The translations under genes and the position numbers were made by a program. Below are positions 14,878 to 22,752 of a stretch of DNA of 22,752 bases, one piece after another; within the stretch, counting starts at the first letter, position 1, and the number at the start of each line of letters is the position of its first letter. The notes beneath the pieces were generated by a model that made no database searches, had not been told where the DNA came from, and worked only from the letters and a program-made list of their open reading frames with translations. This stretch comes from Desulfobulbaceae bacterium UBA2213 (lineage in GTDB: Bacteria > Desulfobacterota > Desulfobulbia > Desulfobulbales > Desulfocapsaceae), in contig DCUN01000006.1 of NCBI GenBank assembly GCA_002327225.1, positions 1 to 22,752 of the forward strand, in the 5' to 3' direction.

Positions 14878-15438
14878 TTAAATCCCGCAGGCTGCAATCA
14901 AACGCTCATCCTCGGATTCATTCAGTATGATTGCATTGGCTGGACACTCTTCAACACAGATCCCACAGGCCCTGCATGTTTCAACATCAATGACCGCCAC
15001 CCCCTGCTTGTCAATTACGGGGATAGACCAGGGACAGACGCGAACACAGGTGAGACAGGCAACACAGAGATCTCGCTCTACCTGGGCAGTCTTGCCCTTG
15101 TCAACCAGATCCTGCTTGCTCACATACCCCTCTTTCAGGGCCAGCGTGGATACGGCGCCCATGATCTCGGCAAAGCGCACATCCTGCGGACAGACAAAGA
15201 CACAGGATTTACATCCGGAACAGTACCAGAGAAGATCGGAGCTCAGCAGGCGATCCTTCATGCCCATCCGGATCATGTGGATAATCTTGCGCGGATCGAA
15301 CTGCGGAATGGCTTGACTGACTGGACAGATACCGCTGCACGCCCCACACGAAAAACAACTGTTCAGATGTTCACCGCCTGGCAGAGCAACAACCTCGCTG
15401 TTGAAGGCAGGATTCAATGTGTTTGCTGGTTTTCCCAT
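14878..15438 (-). CDS. HdrC-like polyferredoxin with four [4Fe-4S] motifs
   Basis: The 186-residue protein has four CxxCxxCxxxCP motifs: C28-C38, C73-C83, C125-C135 and C155-C165. The first two, spaced by a helical DPRKIIHMIRMGM segment, form the HdrC module of heterodisulfide reductase. The last two are a bacterial-type 2[4Fe-4S] ferredoxin, an added unit compared with classical HdrC. It should carry electrons between a flavin subunit (HdrA-like, not in the window) and MvhD/MetV. There is no signal peptide or membrane segment, so it is cytoplasmic. The ATG at 15438 has only a weak ribosome binding site. It is the first gene of the three-gene minus-strand cluster, behind a good promoter. Confidence 0.85.
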   Translation of the reverse strand: MGKPANTLNPAFNSEVVALPGGEHLNSCFSCGACSGICPVSQAIPQFDPRKIIHMIRMGMKDRLLSSDLLWYCSGCKSCVFVCPQDVRFAEIMGAVSTLALKEGYVSKQDLVDKGKTAQVERDLCVACLTCVRVCPWSIPVIDKQGVAVIDVETCRACGICVEECPANAIILNESEDERLIAACGI

Positions 15439-15515
15439 TTTAACAACTCTTGGCTTTTCTTCTTTTTTCTTCAGGCAGTGACCGGGGAAATGCCGACACT
15501 ACGTTGACTGATGTA

Positions 15516-15529
15516 TTTCATAAATGAAA
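15516..15529. promoter_or_regulatory. Palindrome TTTCATAAATGAAA, candidate operator
   Basis: TTTCAT and ATGAAA flank AA. It begins about 5 bp downstream of the minus-strand -10 box, around the expected transcription start, where a repressor would block the redox operon. The binding protein is unknown. Confidence 0.4.
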
Positions 15530-15533
15530 CTTA

Positions 15534-15562
15534 TATTTACTTGAACCGACCCTGTTTGTCAA
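15534..15562 (-). promoter_or_regulatory. Predicted promoter of the HdrC-like/mvhD/metV operon
   Basis: On the minus strand a perfect TTGACA (15557-15562) and TAAATA (15534-15539) are exactly 17 bp apart. The leader to the HdrC-like start would be about 90 nt. Confidence 0.6.
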
Positions 15563-15820
15563 CAGGCGAAAATGATGCTGAAAATGATTATTAACTGCTC
15601 TCACCCCGGCTTTAGTGCTCTTGCCTGGTCCCGGAGAGTGGTGGTGAGAGTGGTAATAAATCCTTGACTTTGCCCTTTCGGCATACAATAAAGAAGAAGG
15701 ACTTTTTATGATAAAGAGCCGTTGCGAAAAAACTGTTTATTGCTGACTGTTTCGTTACGGCTGTTCAGCTGGTGATATTATTTTTTACAGCGGCTTAAAA
15801 TAAAATTACAGGGACACGTC

Positions 15821-16351
15821 ATGCAAGACACGAATCGGGAAATTGTTTTAGATGCTCAGGCCATAGAGGAGCGGGTTGTGCAATTGGGGCAGGAGATCAG
15901 TCGTGATTATGCAACTGGAAATCTGCTGGTAGTCGGAGTCCTGAAAGGGGCCTTTATCTTTATGGCTGATCTGGTCCGTGCTATTGATGTTCCTCTGCTC
16001 ACTGATTTTATCCAGGTCTCTTCCTATGGTACGGGTAGCTCCTCGTCAGGCGATATTCTCCTGCGAAGCCGTCCAACCATTGCGGTGCAGGACTATGATG
16101 TGCTGGTGGTTGAAGATATCGTTGACAGCGGACTGACCGTGCAGTGGTTGGTGGACCATTTCACCGTCCACGGGGCAAGTTCTGTCAAGATATGCGCCCT
16201 TATTGACAAAGCGGAACGCCGTGAACACCCGGTTCAGATTGACTATTGCGGATTCTCCATTCCTCAGGGCTTCCTTGTTGGTTATGGTCTTGATCTGAAC
16301 GAGCATTATCGAGGCCTGCCGGCAATCTATCATCTTCAGAATCCTGTCTGA
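15821..16351 (+). CDS. hpt: Hypoxanthine phosphoribosyltransferase
   Basis: The 176-residue protein salvages hypoxanthine (and usually guanine) by joining it to PRPP to give IMP or GMP in the cytoplasm. The PRPP-binding motif is VVEDIVDSGLTV (96-107). LKGAF (41-45) and the SSYG loop (67-70) are also conserved. The tail with VGYGLDLNEHYRGLPAIY is the usual family ending. The ATG at 15821 has AGGGA about 8 bp upstream. It is a single-gene unit, divergent from the redox operon and convergent with mnmE. Length and motifs are normal. Confidence 0.93.
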   Translation: MQDTNREIVLDAQAIEERVVQLGQEISRDYATGNLLVVGVLKGAFIFMADLVRAIDVPLLTDFIQVSSYGTGSSSSGDILLRSRPTIAVQDYDVLVVEDIVDSGLTVQWLVDHFTVHGASSVKICALIDKAERREHPVQIDYCGFSIPQGFLVGYGLDLNEHYRGLPAIYHLQNPV

Positions 16352-16441
16352 TAACAGGTCTGACAGTGTAGCTTGACCTGGGCATCTGTGCCTGGCTTGA
16401 CGCCCTCTATGCTCGAACGATTACAGGATTTAGCTGTTCGA

Positions 16442-17845
16442 TTATTTTCCCAGACAAAACTGTTTGAAAATCAGATCGAGGATGTCCTCCGTGGTGGTAA
16501 CGCCGACTATGGCGTCAAGCTCGGCTAGACATTCCTGGAGGTCAATAGCCAGCAGGTCACTGGTGATTCCAGTTCGCAGACCATCCAGCGCGCGGCCACT
16601 GGCCGCATAGGCTCGTACCATGGCATCCTTGTGGCGGAGATTTGGTGCACAGCCATCTTCCTCCCACTGCTCATTGTTGCCGACCATTGTCTTGAAAATG
16701 GCCTGTTTCAGTTCGGTGATGCCCTGTTGCTCTTTGGCCGAGACCTGTATCAGGGCCAGGGTGCGGTCACGAAAAATCCCCAGATCCGGCATCTCGTTCA
16801 CCAACAGGTCCATTTTGTTGGCAACGAGGATGACCTGTTTATGCTGGATGCTGCGAAACAGTTCAAGATCTGCCGCACTGACCCCTCTCACCAGATCAAT
16901 CATGAAGAGGACAATGTCGGCCTGTTGTATCTGTTTCCTGGCCCGCAGAATTCCCAGCTCTTCGACTTCTTCCGCATTGTCGCGAATCCCAGCGGTATCC
17001 ACGATACGGACCGGCATCCCTTCAATATCAATATATTCCTCTATGGTATCCCGGGTGGTTCCGGGAGTGGCGGTGACCAGCGCCCGTTCTTCCTGCAAAA
17101 GGGTGTTGAGCAGGCTGGACTTTCCCACATTGGGCAGTCCGGCAATGACCACTGTAATCCCTTCACGGAAGATCTTACCCTGATCGGCATGGTGCAGCAG
17201 AACAGTAAGGGGAACCCTTACTCTGGTTTCAAGCTGCCTGCTCAACTCGCCATGATTGATAATTTCCTCGTCTTCATCAGGAAAATCAATGGCGACCTCG
17301 ACTATGGCCCGCATATAAACAAGGGCCTGGCGGATGGTGTCCACACGATCATACAGTCTGCCGGAGAGCTGGCTCTGAGCTATATCGATCCCTTTCCTGG
17401 TTCTGGCTGAGAGCAGATCAATCACAGCCTCGGCCCTGGTCAGGTCGATGCGGCCATTCAGGAAGGCACGTTTGGTGAACTCTCCAGCCTCTGCCAAGCG
17501 TACCTGATAGTGGAGCAGGAGTTCAAGGATGGATTGGAGGATAAGAAAGTTCCCATGACCGTGGATTTCGACCACATCCTCGCGGGTATACGTCTTGGGG
17601 GATTGCATATAGACGGCGAGGACTTCATCAACGATTTTTTTCTCGCCTGTTGCGCCAGCCGCGAAAATATGGCCGTAATAAAGCTGATGACTACGAAAGG
17701 AACAGTCAGGTGATTGGGGCTTGAAGATCTGCTGCAGCACCTCAAAGGATCGGGGTCCGCTCATGCGGATTACCCCGATTCCGCCGGCGCCAGGAGGGGT
17801 GGATATGGCGGCGATAGTATCGCTCGTCACGTTTTCAGTAAACAT
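16442..17845 (-). CDS. mnmE: tRNA uridine-34 modification GTPase MnmE
   Basis: The 467-residue protein works with MnmG to build the carboxymethylaminomethyl group on U34 of certain tRNAs. It has the N-terminal folate-binding domain (about 1-120, opening DTIAAISTPPGAGGIGVIR), a helical domain, and an inserted G domain with GLPNVGKSS (236-244), TPGTTRD (260-266), DTAG (283-286) and NKMD. The C-terminus FCLGK (463-467) supplies the invariant catalytic-site cysteine. Length is as expected. It lies downstream of jag on the same strand, as in many bacteria, with a 259-bp gap. Confidence 0.96.
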   Translation of the reverse strand: MFTENVTSDTIAAISTPPGAGGIGVIRMSGPRSFEVLQQIFKPQSPDCSFRSHQLYYGHIFAAGATGEKKIVDEVLAVYMQSPKTYTREDVVEIHGHGNFLILQSILELLLHYQVRLAEAGEFTKRAFLNGRIDLTRAEAVIDLLSARTRKGIDIAQSQLSGRLYDRVDTIRQALVYMRAIVEVAIDFPDEDEEIINHGELSRQLETRVRVPLTVLLHHADQGKIFREGITVVIAGLPNVGKSSLLNTLLQEERALVTATPGTTRDTIEEYIDIEGMPVRIVDTAGIRDNAEEVEELGILRARKQIQQADIVLFMIDLVRGVSAADLELFRSIQHKQVILVANKMDLLVNEMPDLGIFRDRTLALIQVSAKEQQGITELKQAIFKTMVGNNEQWEEDGCAPNLRHKDAMVRAYAASGRALDGLRTGITSDLLAIDLQECLAELDAIVGVTTTEDILDLIFKQFCLGK

Positions 17846-18104
17846 TGTTATTGTTCTCGTAAAAAAAGTCAGACGAAGCGAATTGTGTACAAATGATTTC
17901 AGCTCGTTACATGCTGAAATAAAAACTATTTTTTTAGCGAGACTGTTGTAACTCTTTTCAGGGTCGGTGTTTGTTATCCCGACAAGTTGAAATCGATCGT
18001 AAAAGGGCTGCGATACCCAGTGGAGTGTACGCCCCGCGGGAAGTCATCTTGGAGTAGGGGATAGCGAGCGACCGATAGTTCGCTTTGCCTGCAGGAGGCA
18101 TTCT
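17846..18104. other. 259-bp gap upstream of mnmE with a hairpin
   Basis: ATTTCAGC (17896-17903) and GCTGAAAT (17913-17920) form a perfect 8-bp stem. TGCCT and AGGCA near the jag end form a smaller one. No T run sits at the right distance on either side, and no clear promoter was found. No small gene or tRNA-like fold was recognised. Confidence 0.4.
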
Positions 18105-19037
18105 TTATTCGTTCTCACTGTTTCCGCTTGCAGGCTTGTTGCCTTTACCCCTTCTGCCACGGGATTGAGGACGTTTTTTAGTGTTACCGCCGCTATTGGG
18201 CTTGCCTGGCTTATAAATAAGAATTTTTTTAAACAAGCCGTCACCTACGCTGCGGCTACGGATCTCTTTATCATCCTGCAAGGCCATATGTACAACACGT
18301 CTTTCGGAGGGGTTGAGGGAAGGGATGACCTGGGTCTTGCCATCCTCTTTGACCAGCGCCGCAAGTTCCCGGGCCTGATCCTGCAGCTCGTCCTGCCGTT
18401 TTTCCAGGAAATCACCGACGTCAATGGCGATCCGCACCCGTTCGGTGATCTTTCTGGCGGTGATTTTACGCAGCAGGTACTGAAGGCTGTCCAGGGTCTT
18501 TCCTTCCTGTCCGGTGAGATCTTCTTCAAAATCGCCGATCACGTGGCATCTTACGGAACTGCCTTGCGCCTCGATTTCAACCTTTGAGGGAAGGCCCATC
18601 AATTGGAGTAACTGAGTGAGTTCTTGTTGAACCCCATCAATACTTTCCTGGCTGAGTACTTCATCTGAGGGTGGAGCGAGGAGAGAATCGTCATCGTCGT
18701 CCTCTTCGGTCAGCGCTTCAGCCTTCAAGATTTCAACGTCTGCGACAGGCGTTTCTTGCTCAATGGTTACCTTGTCGACAGGAACAGGCTGCTGCTGAAC
18801 CGGCAAGGCTTGTTTTATTATTGGTGGTTTCTCAAGATGAGCCTTACTGACAACAGCAGCTTCTTTGATCCTGGCCCGTATATGGGCTTTCTTACGGATA
18901 AAACCGAAAATGCCGGTAGAACCTGTTTCAATCACTTCAATCTCCAGGTTCTCCTGGGGTACTTGAAAGACATCACAGGCCTGCTTGATCACATCGGCTA
19001 CTGTTTTTCCCAGAAAATCTTTTTTCTCTAAAGACAT
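18105..19037 (-). CDS. jag: Jag/KhpB RNA-binding protein
   Basis: The 310-residue protein has the three Jag parts: an N-terminal Jag_N domain (about 3-56), a KH domain (about 152-205) with GQEG (176-179) as its GxxG loop, and an R3H domain (about 215-275) containing NPSERRVVH (242-250). A long variable linker (60-135) carries the acidic run EEDDDDD (111-117). The C-terminal tail is basic and Gly/Ser/Asn rich, typical of RNA contact. In other bacteria it pairs with KhpA and affects cell-wall synthesis and division; KhpA is not here. It follows yidC by 108 bp on the same strand. Confidence 0.92.
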   Translation of the reverse strand: MSLEKKDFLGKTVADVIKQACDVFQVPQENLEIEVIETGSTGIFGFIRKKAHIRARIKEAAVVSKAHLEKPPIIKQALPVQQQPVPVDKVTIEQETPVADVEILKAEALTEEDDDDDSLLAPPSDEVLSQESIDGVQQELTQLLQLMGLPSKVEIEAQGSSVRCHVIGDFEEDLTGQEGKTLDSLQYLLRKITARKITERVRIAIDVGDFLEKRQDELQDQARELAALVKEDGKTQVIPSLNPSERRVVHMALQDDKEIRSRSVGDGLFKKILIYKPGKPNSGGNTKKRPQSRGRRGKGNKPASGNSENE

Positions 19038-19075
19038 GGAATATCCTTAAGGGTCACTTATTATCATGTGTTGAT

Positions 19076-19135
19076 CTGTGTATGGCAGATGCGCAAAGAG
19101 CGAGAGAAGGTGCGCACAGATAAAATGATACACAG
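19076..19135. repeat. Nested inverted repeats in the yidC-jag gap
   Basis: CTGTGTAT (19076-19083) and ATACACAG (19128-19135) are inverted, enclosing TGCGCA (19090-19095) and TGCGCA (19111-19116). The transcript could fold into a two-part stem upstream of jag. It may tune jag expression relative to yidC; no T run makes it a terminator. Confidence 0.45.
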
Positions 19136-19145
19136 AATAGAATAA

Positions 19146-20813
19146 CTACGCCACCAGTGGCTTGTTCGCTTGCCTGTTGATTAAGTATTGCTGCAGGATA
19201 GCCAGCAGATTGTTGATAAACCAGTATAAAACCAGGCCGGATGCAAAATTCAAAAACATGAAGGTAAAAATAACCGGCAAGAAAAGCATGATCTTGGCCT
19301 GGGTTGGGTCCGCTGTGGTCGGTGTCATCTTCTGCTGCAGGAACATGGATGCTCCCATAAGCAGGGTTAATACCGGGATCCCTCCCAGGTAAGGGATATC
19401 CAGGCCGATCATCAAGCGATCAGGAGCGGAAAGGTCGCTGATCCAGAGCATGAAAGGGGCATGACGCAACTCAATGCACATGAGCAGCACCTTGTAGAGG
19501 GCGAAAAATACTGGAATCTGCAGAACCATGGGCAGGCAGCCGCCAAGGGGATTCACCTTATAGGTCTTATACAGGTTCATGACCTCCTTGTTCATCATGG
19601 CCGGATCATCTTTGTACTTTTCTTTGAGCTTGACCATTTTGGGCTGCAGCTTCTGCATATTCTTCATGGACTTGAGACCCTTCTGGGCAATGGGCCAGAA
19701 GGCAAGTTTGAAAGCAATAGTCACCAGGATAATGGCGATTCCATAATTTTTGACATAGGTGTGAAAGAAATTTAACAGCCAGAGGGTAGGCTTGGCCATG
19801 ACATCAAACCAGCCGAAGTTGACGGTCTTATCAAGATTGTATCCTGTTTTTTCGAGCAGGGAAAGCTTCTTGGGGCCAAAATAAGCGCGATAGGTATAAA
19901 CCTTTTCCTGGCCGGGCTGCAGCACGTCGAGTGCGCTGCCAATCTGCATGGTCACCAGTTTATCTCTTTGCTGCATGGTTACACTGGTAGAACCTTCGTT
20001 TCCGGGCAGGATGCCGCACATGAAATAGGTGCTGTCGTATGCGGCCCAGTCTATGTTCCCCTGAACAGTCTTTGGTCCCTCTGTCAATTCCTTGCTGGCG
20101 AACTCCTGGCGCTCACCATCCATAAAGAGAGCCGGGCCGCTGAAGAGTGCGACCATGGAACCAGTCGTTTCTTTTTCAAAGGGCAGGTTGATCTGGTGTA
20201 AGAGAGCAGAGCCCTGCAGCGGAGTGGAAGAGGTGTTTTTTACCCGGAAAGCAAGCTCCAGGAGGTAGGTGTTACGGTCAAAACGGTAGGTTCGCTCCAG
20301 CTCCAGACCGGATTCGTTAATGCCCTTCATGGTTAAGGTGCCAGTACTCTCCGCCCCGCTGAACCGTACCTTGTCGGTATCTGCGCTGTAAAAGGTGTTG
20401 CTGGCGGCCACTCCTCCCCAGGAAAATGTCAAGGGGAACCCTTCCTGCTCAGTGGTGTTGACCAGTTGCACTCCGGCAGAGCTTTTGGCCCTGCTTTCCT
20501 TATAATTTTTCAGGATGAAACTTTTGATAGCCCCGCCATTTTCAGTGACCACCGCGCTGTAAAGCTCTGTGTCAATGGTAATCTCACGGGCTGTGCGGGC
20601 AGGTGTCGCAGATGGAGTCAGGGGCTGTTGGCCCGTCTCTGCTGACGGAGAAGTTATCTGGGCGCTCGGGTTGGGGGCAGGTGGCGTCATAACGACTGCT
20701 GCCGGGGCTTTCGCGCCCTGTTCAGGAGGGGTGAAGTCGACGAAGAAATATTGATAGCCAACTAAAATAACAAACGAAATAACGACAGCTAGAAGTATTC
20801 TATAGGTATCCAT
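19146..20813 (-). CDS. yidC: Membrane protein insertase YidC
   Basis: The 555-residue protein inserts membrane proteins alone or with SecYEG. It has the Gram-negative layout: an N-terminal membrane anchor (about 5-25), a large periplasmic domain (about 60-340), and a C-terminal core of five membrane segments (about 350-550). The conserved cytoplasmic hairpin MKNMQKLQPKMVKLKEKY and the PLGGCLPMVLQIPVFFALYK block lie in the core. The linker after the first segment is rich in Pro/Ala/Ser. The start ATG 20813 has AGGGA 6 bp upstream. It follows yidD by 116 bp. Confidence 0.96.
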   Translation of the reverse strand: MDTYRILLAVVISFVILVGYQYFFVDFTPPEQGAKAPAAVVMTPPAPNPSAQITSPSAETGQQPLTPSATPARTAREITIDTELYSAVVTENGGAIKSFILKNYKESRAKSSAGVQLVNTTEQEGFPLTFSWGGVAASNTFYSADTDKVRFSGAESTGTLTMKGINESGLELERTYRFDRNTYLLELAFRVKNTSSTPLQGSALLHQINLPFEKETTGSMVALFSGPALFMDGERQEFASKELTEGPKTVQGNIDWAAYDSTYFMCGILPGNEGSTSVTMQQRDKLVTMQIGSALDVLQPGQEKVYTYRAYFGPKKLSLLEKTGYNLDKTVNFGWFDVMAKPTLWLLNFFHTYVKNYGIAIILVTIAFKLAFWPIAQKGLKSMKNMQKLQPKMVKLKEKYKDDPAMMNKEVMNLYKTYKVNPLGGCLPMVLQIPVFFALYKVLLMCIELRHAPFMLWISDLSAPDRLMIGLDIPYLGGIPVLTLLMGASMFLQQKMTPTTADPTQAKIMLFLPVIFTFMFLNFASGLVLYWFINNLLAILQQYLINRQANKPLVA

Positions 20814-20929
20814 ACCATGTCCCTAAAATAATTTGCTCCAGCAAAGAGAGCCTATAAGTAAAAAAAGTAGTCTTCAATCTCTCGGCGGCCCGCTTAGGTT
20901 GAGTGTTCTTTTCCTGGGAGAAAAAGGTG

Positions 20930-21157
20930 TTATTGAACAGGATCGTACCCACCCCGACAGAAGGGATGACAGCGCAGAAGGCGACGAGCGGCGAGATAGA
21001 TGCCACGCAATGTGCCATAACGCTCTATTGCCTCAATTGCATATGTTGAGCAGGTGGGAGTAAAACGACAGGTAGGCGGGAGTAATGGTGAGATAAGATA
21101 TTGGTATCCCTTGATAAACCAGACAAAAGCGTTCTTTGTGGGCAGACTCTTATTCAT
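20930..21157 (-). CDS. yidD: Membrane protein insertion efficiency factor YidD
   Basis: From ATG 21157 the protein is 75 residues; a GTG at 21193 would give 87 and overlap rnpA by 17 bp. I chose the ATG because the homologous part begins with FVWFIKGYQYLISPL (residues 11-25) and the family is usually 70-85 long, but neither start has a good ribosome binding site. The segment CRFTPTCSTYAIEAIERYG (30-48) and the ending CHPFCRGGYDPV are diagnostic. It is a small amphipathic inner-membrane protein helping YidC. Translation is probably coupled to rnpA. Confidence 0.85.
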   Translation of the reverse strand: MNKSLPTKNAFVWFIKGYQYLISPLLPPTCRFTPTCSTYAIEAIERYGTLRGIYLAARRLLRCHPFCRGGYDPVQ

Positions 21158-21176
21158 GGAAGATAGCCTGGATAGC

Positions 21177-21509
21177 TCACGCTGCAGGGCCACAAGCAGC
21201 TACGGCCTGATTGATGTCAGCAGTTGAGTCAAGCGCCATTCCCGGACGAATAGCAAAGATGATATCAGCACATTCCGGGTACAATTCCCGATGCAGGCGA
21301 AAAGACTCTCTGATTATCCGTTTTATTCGATTTCTCTTCACGGCCCCTTTAATCTGCCTGTGCACACTGATCCCGATTCTGCTATATCCGAGCTGGTTTT
21401 GGTGAAAGATCAGGGTGAATCCTTTTCCATGCAAGCGCTTGCCCCGTTTGTACACCTGTTCAAACTCCCATCCCTTGCGCAGCAGATGAATCTTCTGGAG
21501 TTTGAACAC
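21177..21509 (-). CDS. rnpA: Ribonuclease P protein component
   Basis: The 110-residue protein is the basic subunit of RNase P, which trims tRNA 5' ends. The RNR motif AVKRNRIKRIIRE (56-68) and the N-terminal LRKGWEFEQVYKRGKR are clear. The start is GTG 21509; the open frame reaches back into rpmH but offers no other ATG, GTG or TTG start before a stop. It lies 10 bp after the rpmH stop codon. The ribosome binding site is weak, so expression probably depends on coupling with rpmH. Confidence 0.92.
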   Translation of the reverse strand: MFKLQKIHLLRKGWEFEQVYKRGKRLHGKGFTLIFHQNQLGYSRIGISVHRQIKGAVKRNRIKRIIRESFRLHRELYPECADIIFAIRPGMALDSTADINQAVAACGPAA

Positions 21510-21519
21510 CTCGTCACAA

Positions 21520-21657
21520 TCAGGCAGAGAGTCGTTTACGTCCCTTGGCTCGGCGGCCGTTTAAAATAGCACGACCCGCTGCGGTGCTCATGCGGTGACG
21601 AAAACCATGTTTACGTTTCATTTTGATATTGCTTGGTTGAAAAGTACGTTTACTCAT
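21520..21657 (-). CDS. rpmH: Ribosomal protein L34
   Basis: This 45-residue, very basic protein begins MSKRTFQPSNIKMKRKHGF and ends in GRRAKGRKRLSA, a full match to the L34 pattern (TFQPSN, KHGFR, RMST, GR). It is part of the large ribosomal subunit. The ATG at 21657 has GGAG about 7 bp upstream. It leads the rpmH-rnpA-yidD-yidC-jag-mnmE series, the conserved order found near many bacterial replication origins. Confidence 0.97.
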   Translation of the reverse strand: MSKRTFQPSNIKMKRKHGFRHRMSTAAGRAILNGRRAKGRKRLSA

Positions 21658-22060
21658 TACTCACTCCTGGTCCATGATATCCATGGATATTGCTGATTTT
21701 AGGAACTGTTTCGAAACAACCAGTATGTCACTGGCCGGTTCCGGTATGAATTTTTATGCTATTTTTGCTGGTAAGATGAAACTATTAATTATTCGCAGAG
21801 GCCAGCCTCCGCGGTATGATCGATTTGCTGAAAAGCGTGTTGGCTCCTCCGGTCCTGACTGATTTTTTGTTAATGTGTAGCATCTTTCAGGATATAAAAA
21901 TATGAAACAGATACTATAAACATAGATGGTGTCAACTGTCAAACATTTTCACTGTGCTTGCGGGCTGCACTTGCACAAGCATGAAAGCTGTGCTACTTTT
22001 CAGCTTTTCTTGGAAGCCTGATATCTTTCCTTCAAACTTTTTTAATTGTTACGTGCTTTC
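21658..22060. other. 403-bp divergent region upstream of rpmH and the methyltransferase gene
   Basis: It must hold the rpmH promoter, but no box pair close to consensus was found on either strand. AAAGCTG (21984-21990) and CAGCTTT (22001-22007) form a perfect 7-bp stem upstream of the methyltransferase gene, and ATATCCATGGATAT (21676-21689) is a palindrome near rpmH. No DnaA-box cluster was seen, and dnaA is not the neighbour, so there is no sign of oriC here. Confidence 0.45.
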
Positions 22061-22752
22061 ATGACCATACCTCTCGAAATAACAGTGGCGGATATCGACT
22101 GGAACCTGTTGTGGCAGAATGCCAGAAAACAGAAATCATGGTCGAGCAAGGGGCCGGCGGACTGGGACAGCAGGGCCGAATCCTTTGCCTCCAGGAGCGC
22201 CAGCTCTCCTTATATCTCACTGCTGTTGGAGCGTCTGCCGTTGACTCCTGATCTGACCGTCCTTGATGTTGGCTCAGGGCCGGGAACGCTTTCCCTCCCT
22301 CTGGCCGGGTTGGTCCGTTCAGTAACCGCCGTTGACTACTCAGCGGGGATGCTTGATGTCTTGGGCAGGAAGATACAAGAGGAAAATGTTCTGAATATCC
22401 GAACCATTCAAGGGGCATGGGAGGATGACTGGCAGCAACTTGGCATAGGAATACATGATATTGCCATTGCCTCTCGTTCGTTGGCGGTGGAAAATCTCTC
22501 CCTGGCCCTGGAGAAACTGAATGCGCATGCCCGCGACTATGTCTTTATCGCCGACCGGATAGCGCCCACTCCTTTTGATCCCGATGCCTTTGCGGCCATC
22601 GGTCGGAAGTTTCAGTCAGGCCCTGATTATATCTACACCGTGGGTACCCTTTACGCCATGGGCATTCATCCCTCTATTTATATTTTGAAACTTGACCGGG
22701 ACTATGTTTTTCGTGATATGGAAGAGGCCATGCAATCCTATATCTGGATGTT
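22061..22752 (+). CDS. Class I SAM-dependent methyltransferase, 3' end outside window
   Basis: The frame from ATG 22061 stays open to the last base, giving 230 residues of a gene that continues beyond the window. Motif I is VLDVGSGPGTLSLPLA (67-82), followed by an acidic residue after strand two (VDYSAGML, D92), the usual AdoMet-binding pattern of Rossmann-fold methyltransferases. Residues 1-60 form a helical cap with SRAESFASR, often seen in small-molecule methyltransferases. No good ribosome binding site precedes the ATG; a TTG at 22046 is the only other nearby start. The substrate cannot be told. It is divergent from rpmH. Confidence 0.82.
   Translation, partial: MTIPLEITVADIDWNLLWQNARKQKSWSSKGPADWDSRAESFASRSASSPYISLLLERLPLTPDLTVLDVGSGPGTLSLPLAGLVRSVTAVDYSAGMLDVLGRKIQEENVLNIRTIQGAWEDDWQQLGIGIHDIAIASRSLAVENLSLALEKLNAHARDYVFIADRIAPTPFDPDAFAAIGRKFQSGPDYIYTVGTLYAMGIHPSIYILKLDRDYVFRDMEEAMQSYIWM

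Larger units (their letters stand above)
15439..15820. other. 382-bp divergent regulatory region (HdrC-like gene / hpt)
   Basis: It holds the minus-strand promoter and small palindrome listed separately. On the hpt side, CTCTCACC (15598-15605) and GGTGAGAG (15643-15650) are inverted. AGCCGT (15718-15723) and ACGGCT (15758-15763) enclose a further imperfect hairpin upstream of hpt. TTGACT (15664-15669) and TACAAT (15684-15689) look like promoter boxes but are only 14 bp apart. No gene was found. Confidence 0.5.

Noticed and set aside
16631..17410. 259-residue plus-strand open frame inside mnmE
   Set aside because: It is the antisense of the MnmE G domain and has no family resemblance of its own.
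21658..22060. Possible replication origin next to rpmH
   Set aside because: No DnaA-box cluster or AT-rich unwinding repeats, and dnaA is not adjacent.
1..22752. CRISPR arrays, tRNA and rRNA genes
   Set aside because: No regularly spaced repeats, cloverleaf patterns or rRNA-like stretches were seen on either strand.

Overview
The window looks like chromosome of a sulfate-reducing Desulfobacterota, most likely near the Desulfobulbales. This is inferred from gene content, not from any search. The clues are an HdrC-like/MvhD/MetV redox cluster of strict anaerobes and the housekeeping block rpmH-rnpA-yidD-yidC-jag-mnmE. The left half (about 1-11,430) is an accessory island. The right half is core genome.

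1-2,310 is a row of toxin-antitoxin modules: the 3' part of a RhuM/Fic-Doc gene (cut by the window edge), a mazEF pair with a good promoter, and a hicBA pair with a good intrinsic terminator. 2,311-3,555 is a gene graveyard: a C-terminal scrap of an IS66-type transposase, a RhuM N-terminal scrap with an in-frame stop, a truncated TumE-like toxin, and two strong hairpins 27 bp apart.

3,556-7,529 is the most interesting accessory block. A PHP-domain/ABC-type ATPase protein (similar in plan to the single-gene 'ppl' defence proteins) overlaps by 20 bp a small helical gene of unknown function. A short coiled-coil/zinc-ribbon gene follows, then a stand-alone DUF4062 (TIR-like fold) gene. Directly after the zinc-ribbon stop codon lies an 88-nt inverted repeat built like an integron attC site, so part of this block may have arrived as gene cassettes.

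7,631-11,425 is a broken type III restriction-modification locus. The Mod methyltransferase is full length, but its central target-recognition part has a different base composition from its flanks. The Res gene has lost its whole helicase core through an apparently in-frame deletion and also carries a 2-nt frameshift; the C-terminal nuclease region remains. A short palindromic repeat sits between mod and res.

From 11,451 on the genes are core. manC (GDP-mannose supply) overlaps mtgA (peptidoglycan glycosyltransferase) by 4 nt. On the minus strand follow three co-directional genes for an HdrC-like iron-sulfur protein, MvhD and MetV, probably a route for electrons to methylene-tetrahydrofolate reductase; their MetF and HdrA partners are not in the window. 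Purine salvage hpt runs divergently. Then come mnmE, jag, yidC, yidD, rnpA and rpmH, all on the minus strand: the conserved block for ribosomal protein L34, RNase P, membrane-protein insertion, RNA binding and tRNA modification. The window ends inside a plus-strand SAM-dependent methyltransferase gene. No rRNA, tRNA, CRISPR array, integrase or DnaA-box cluster was seen.
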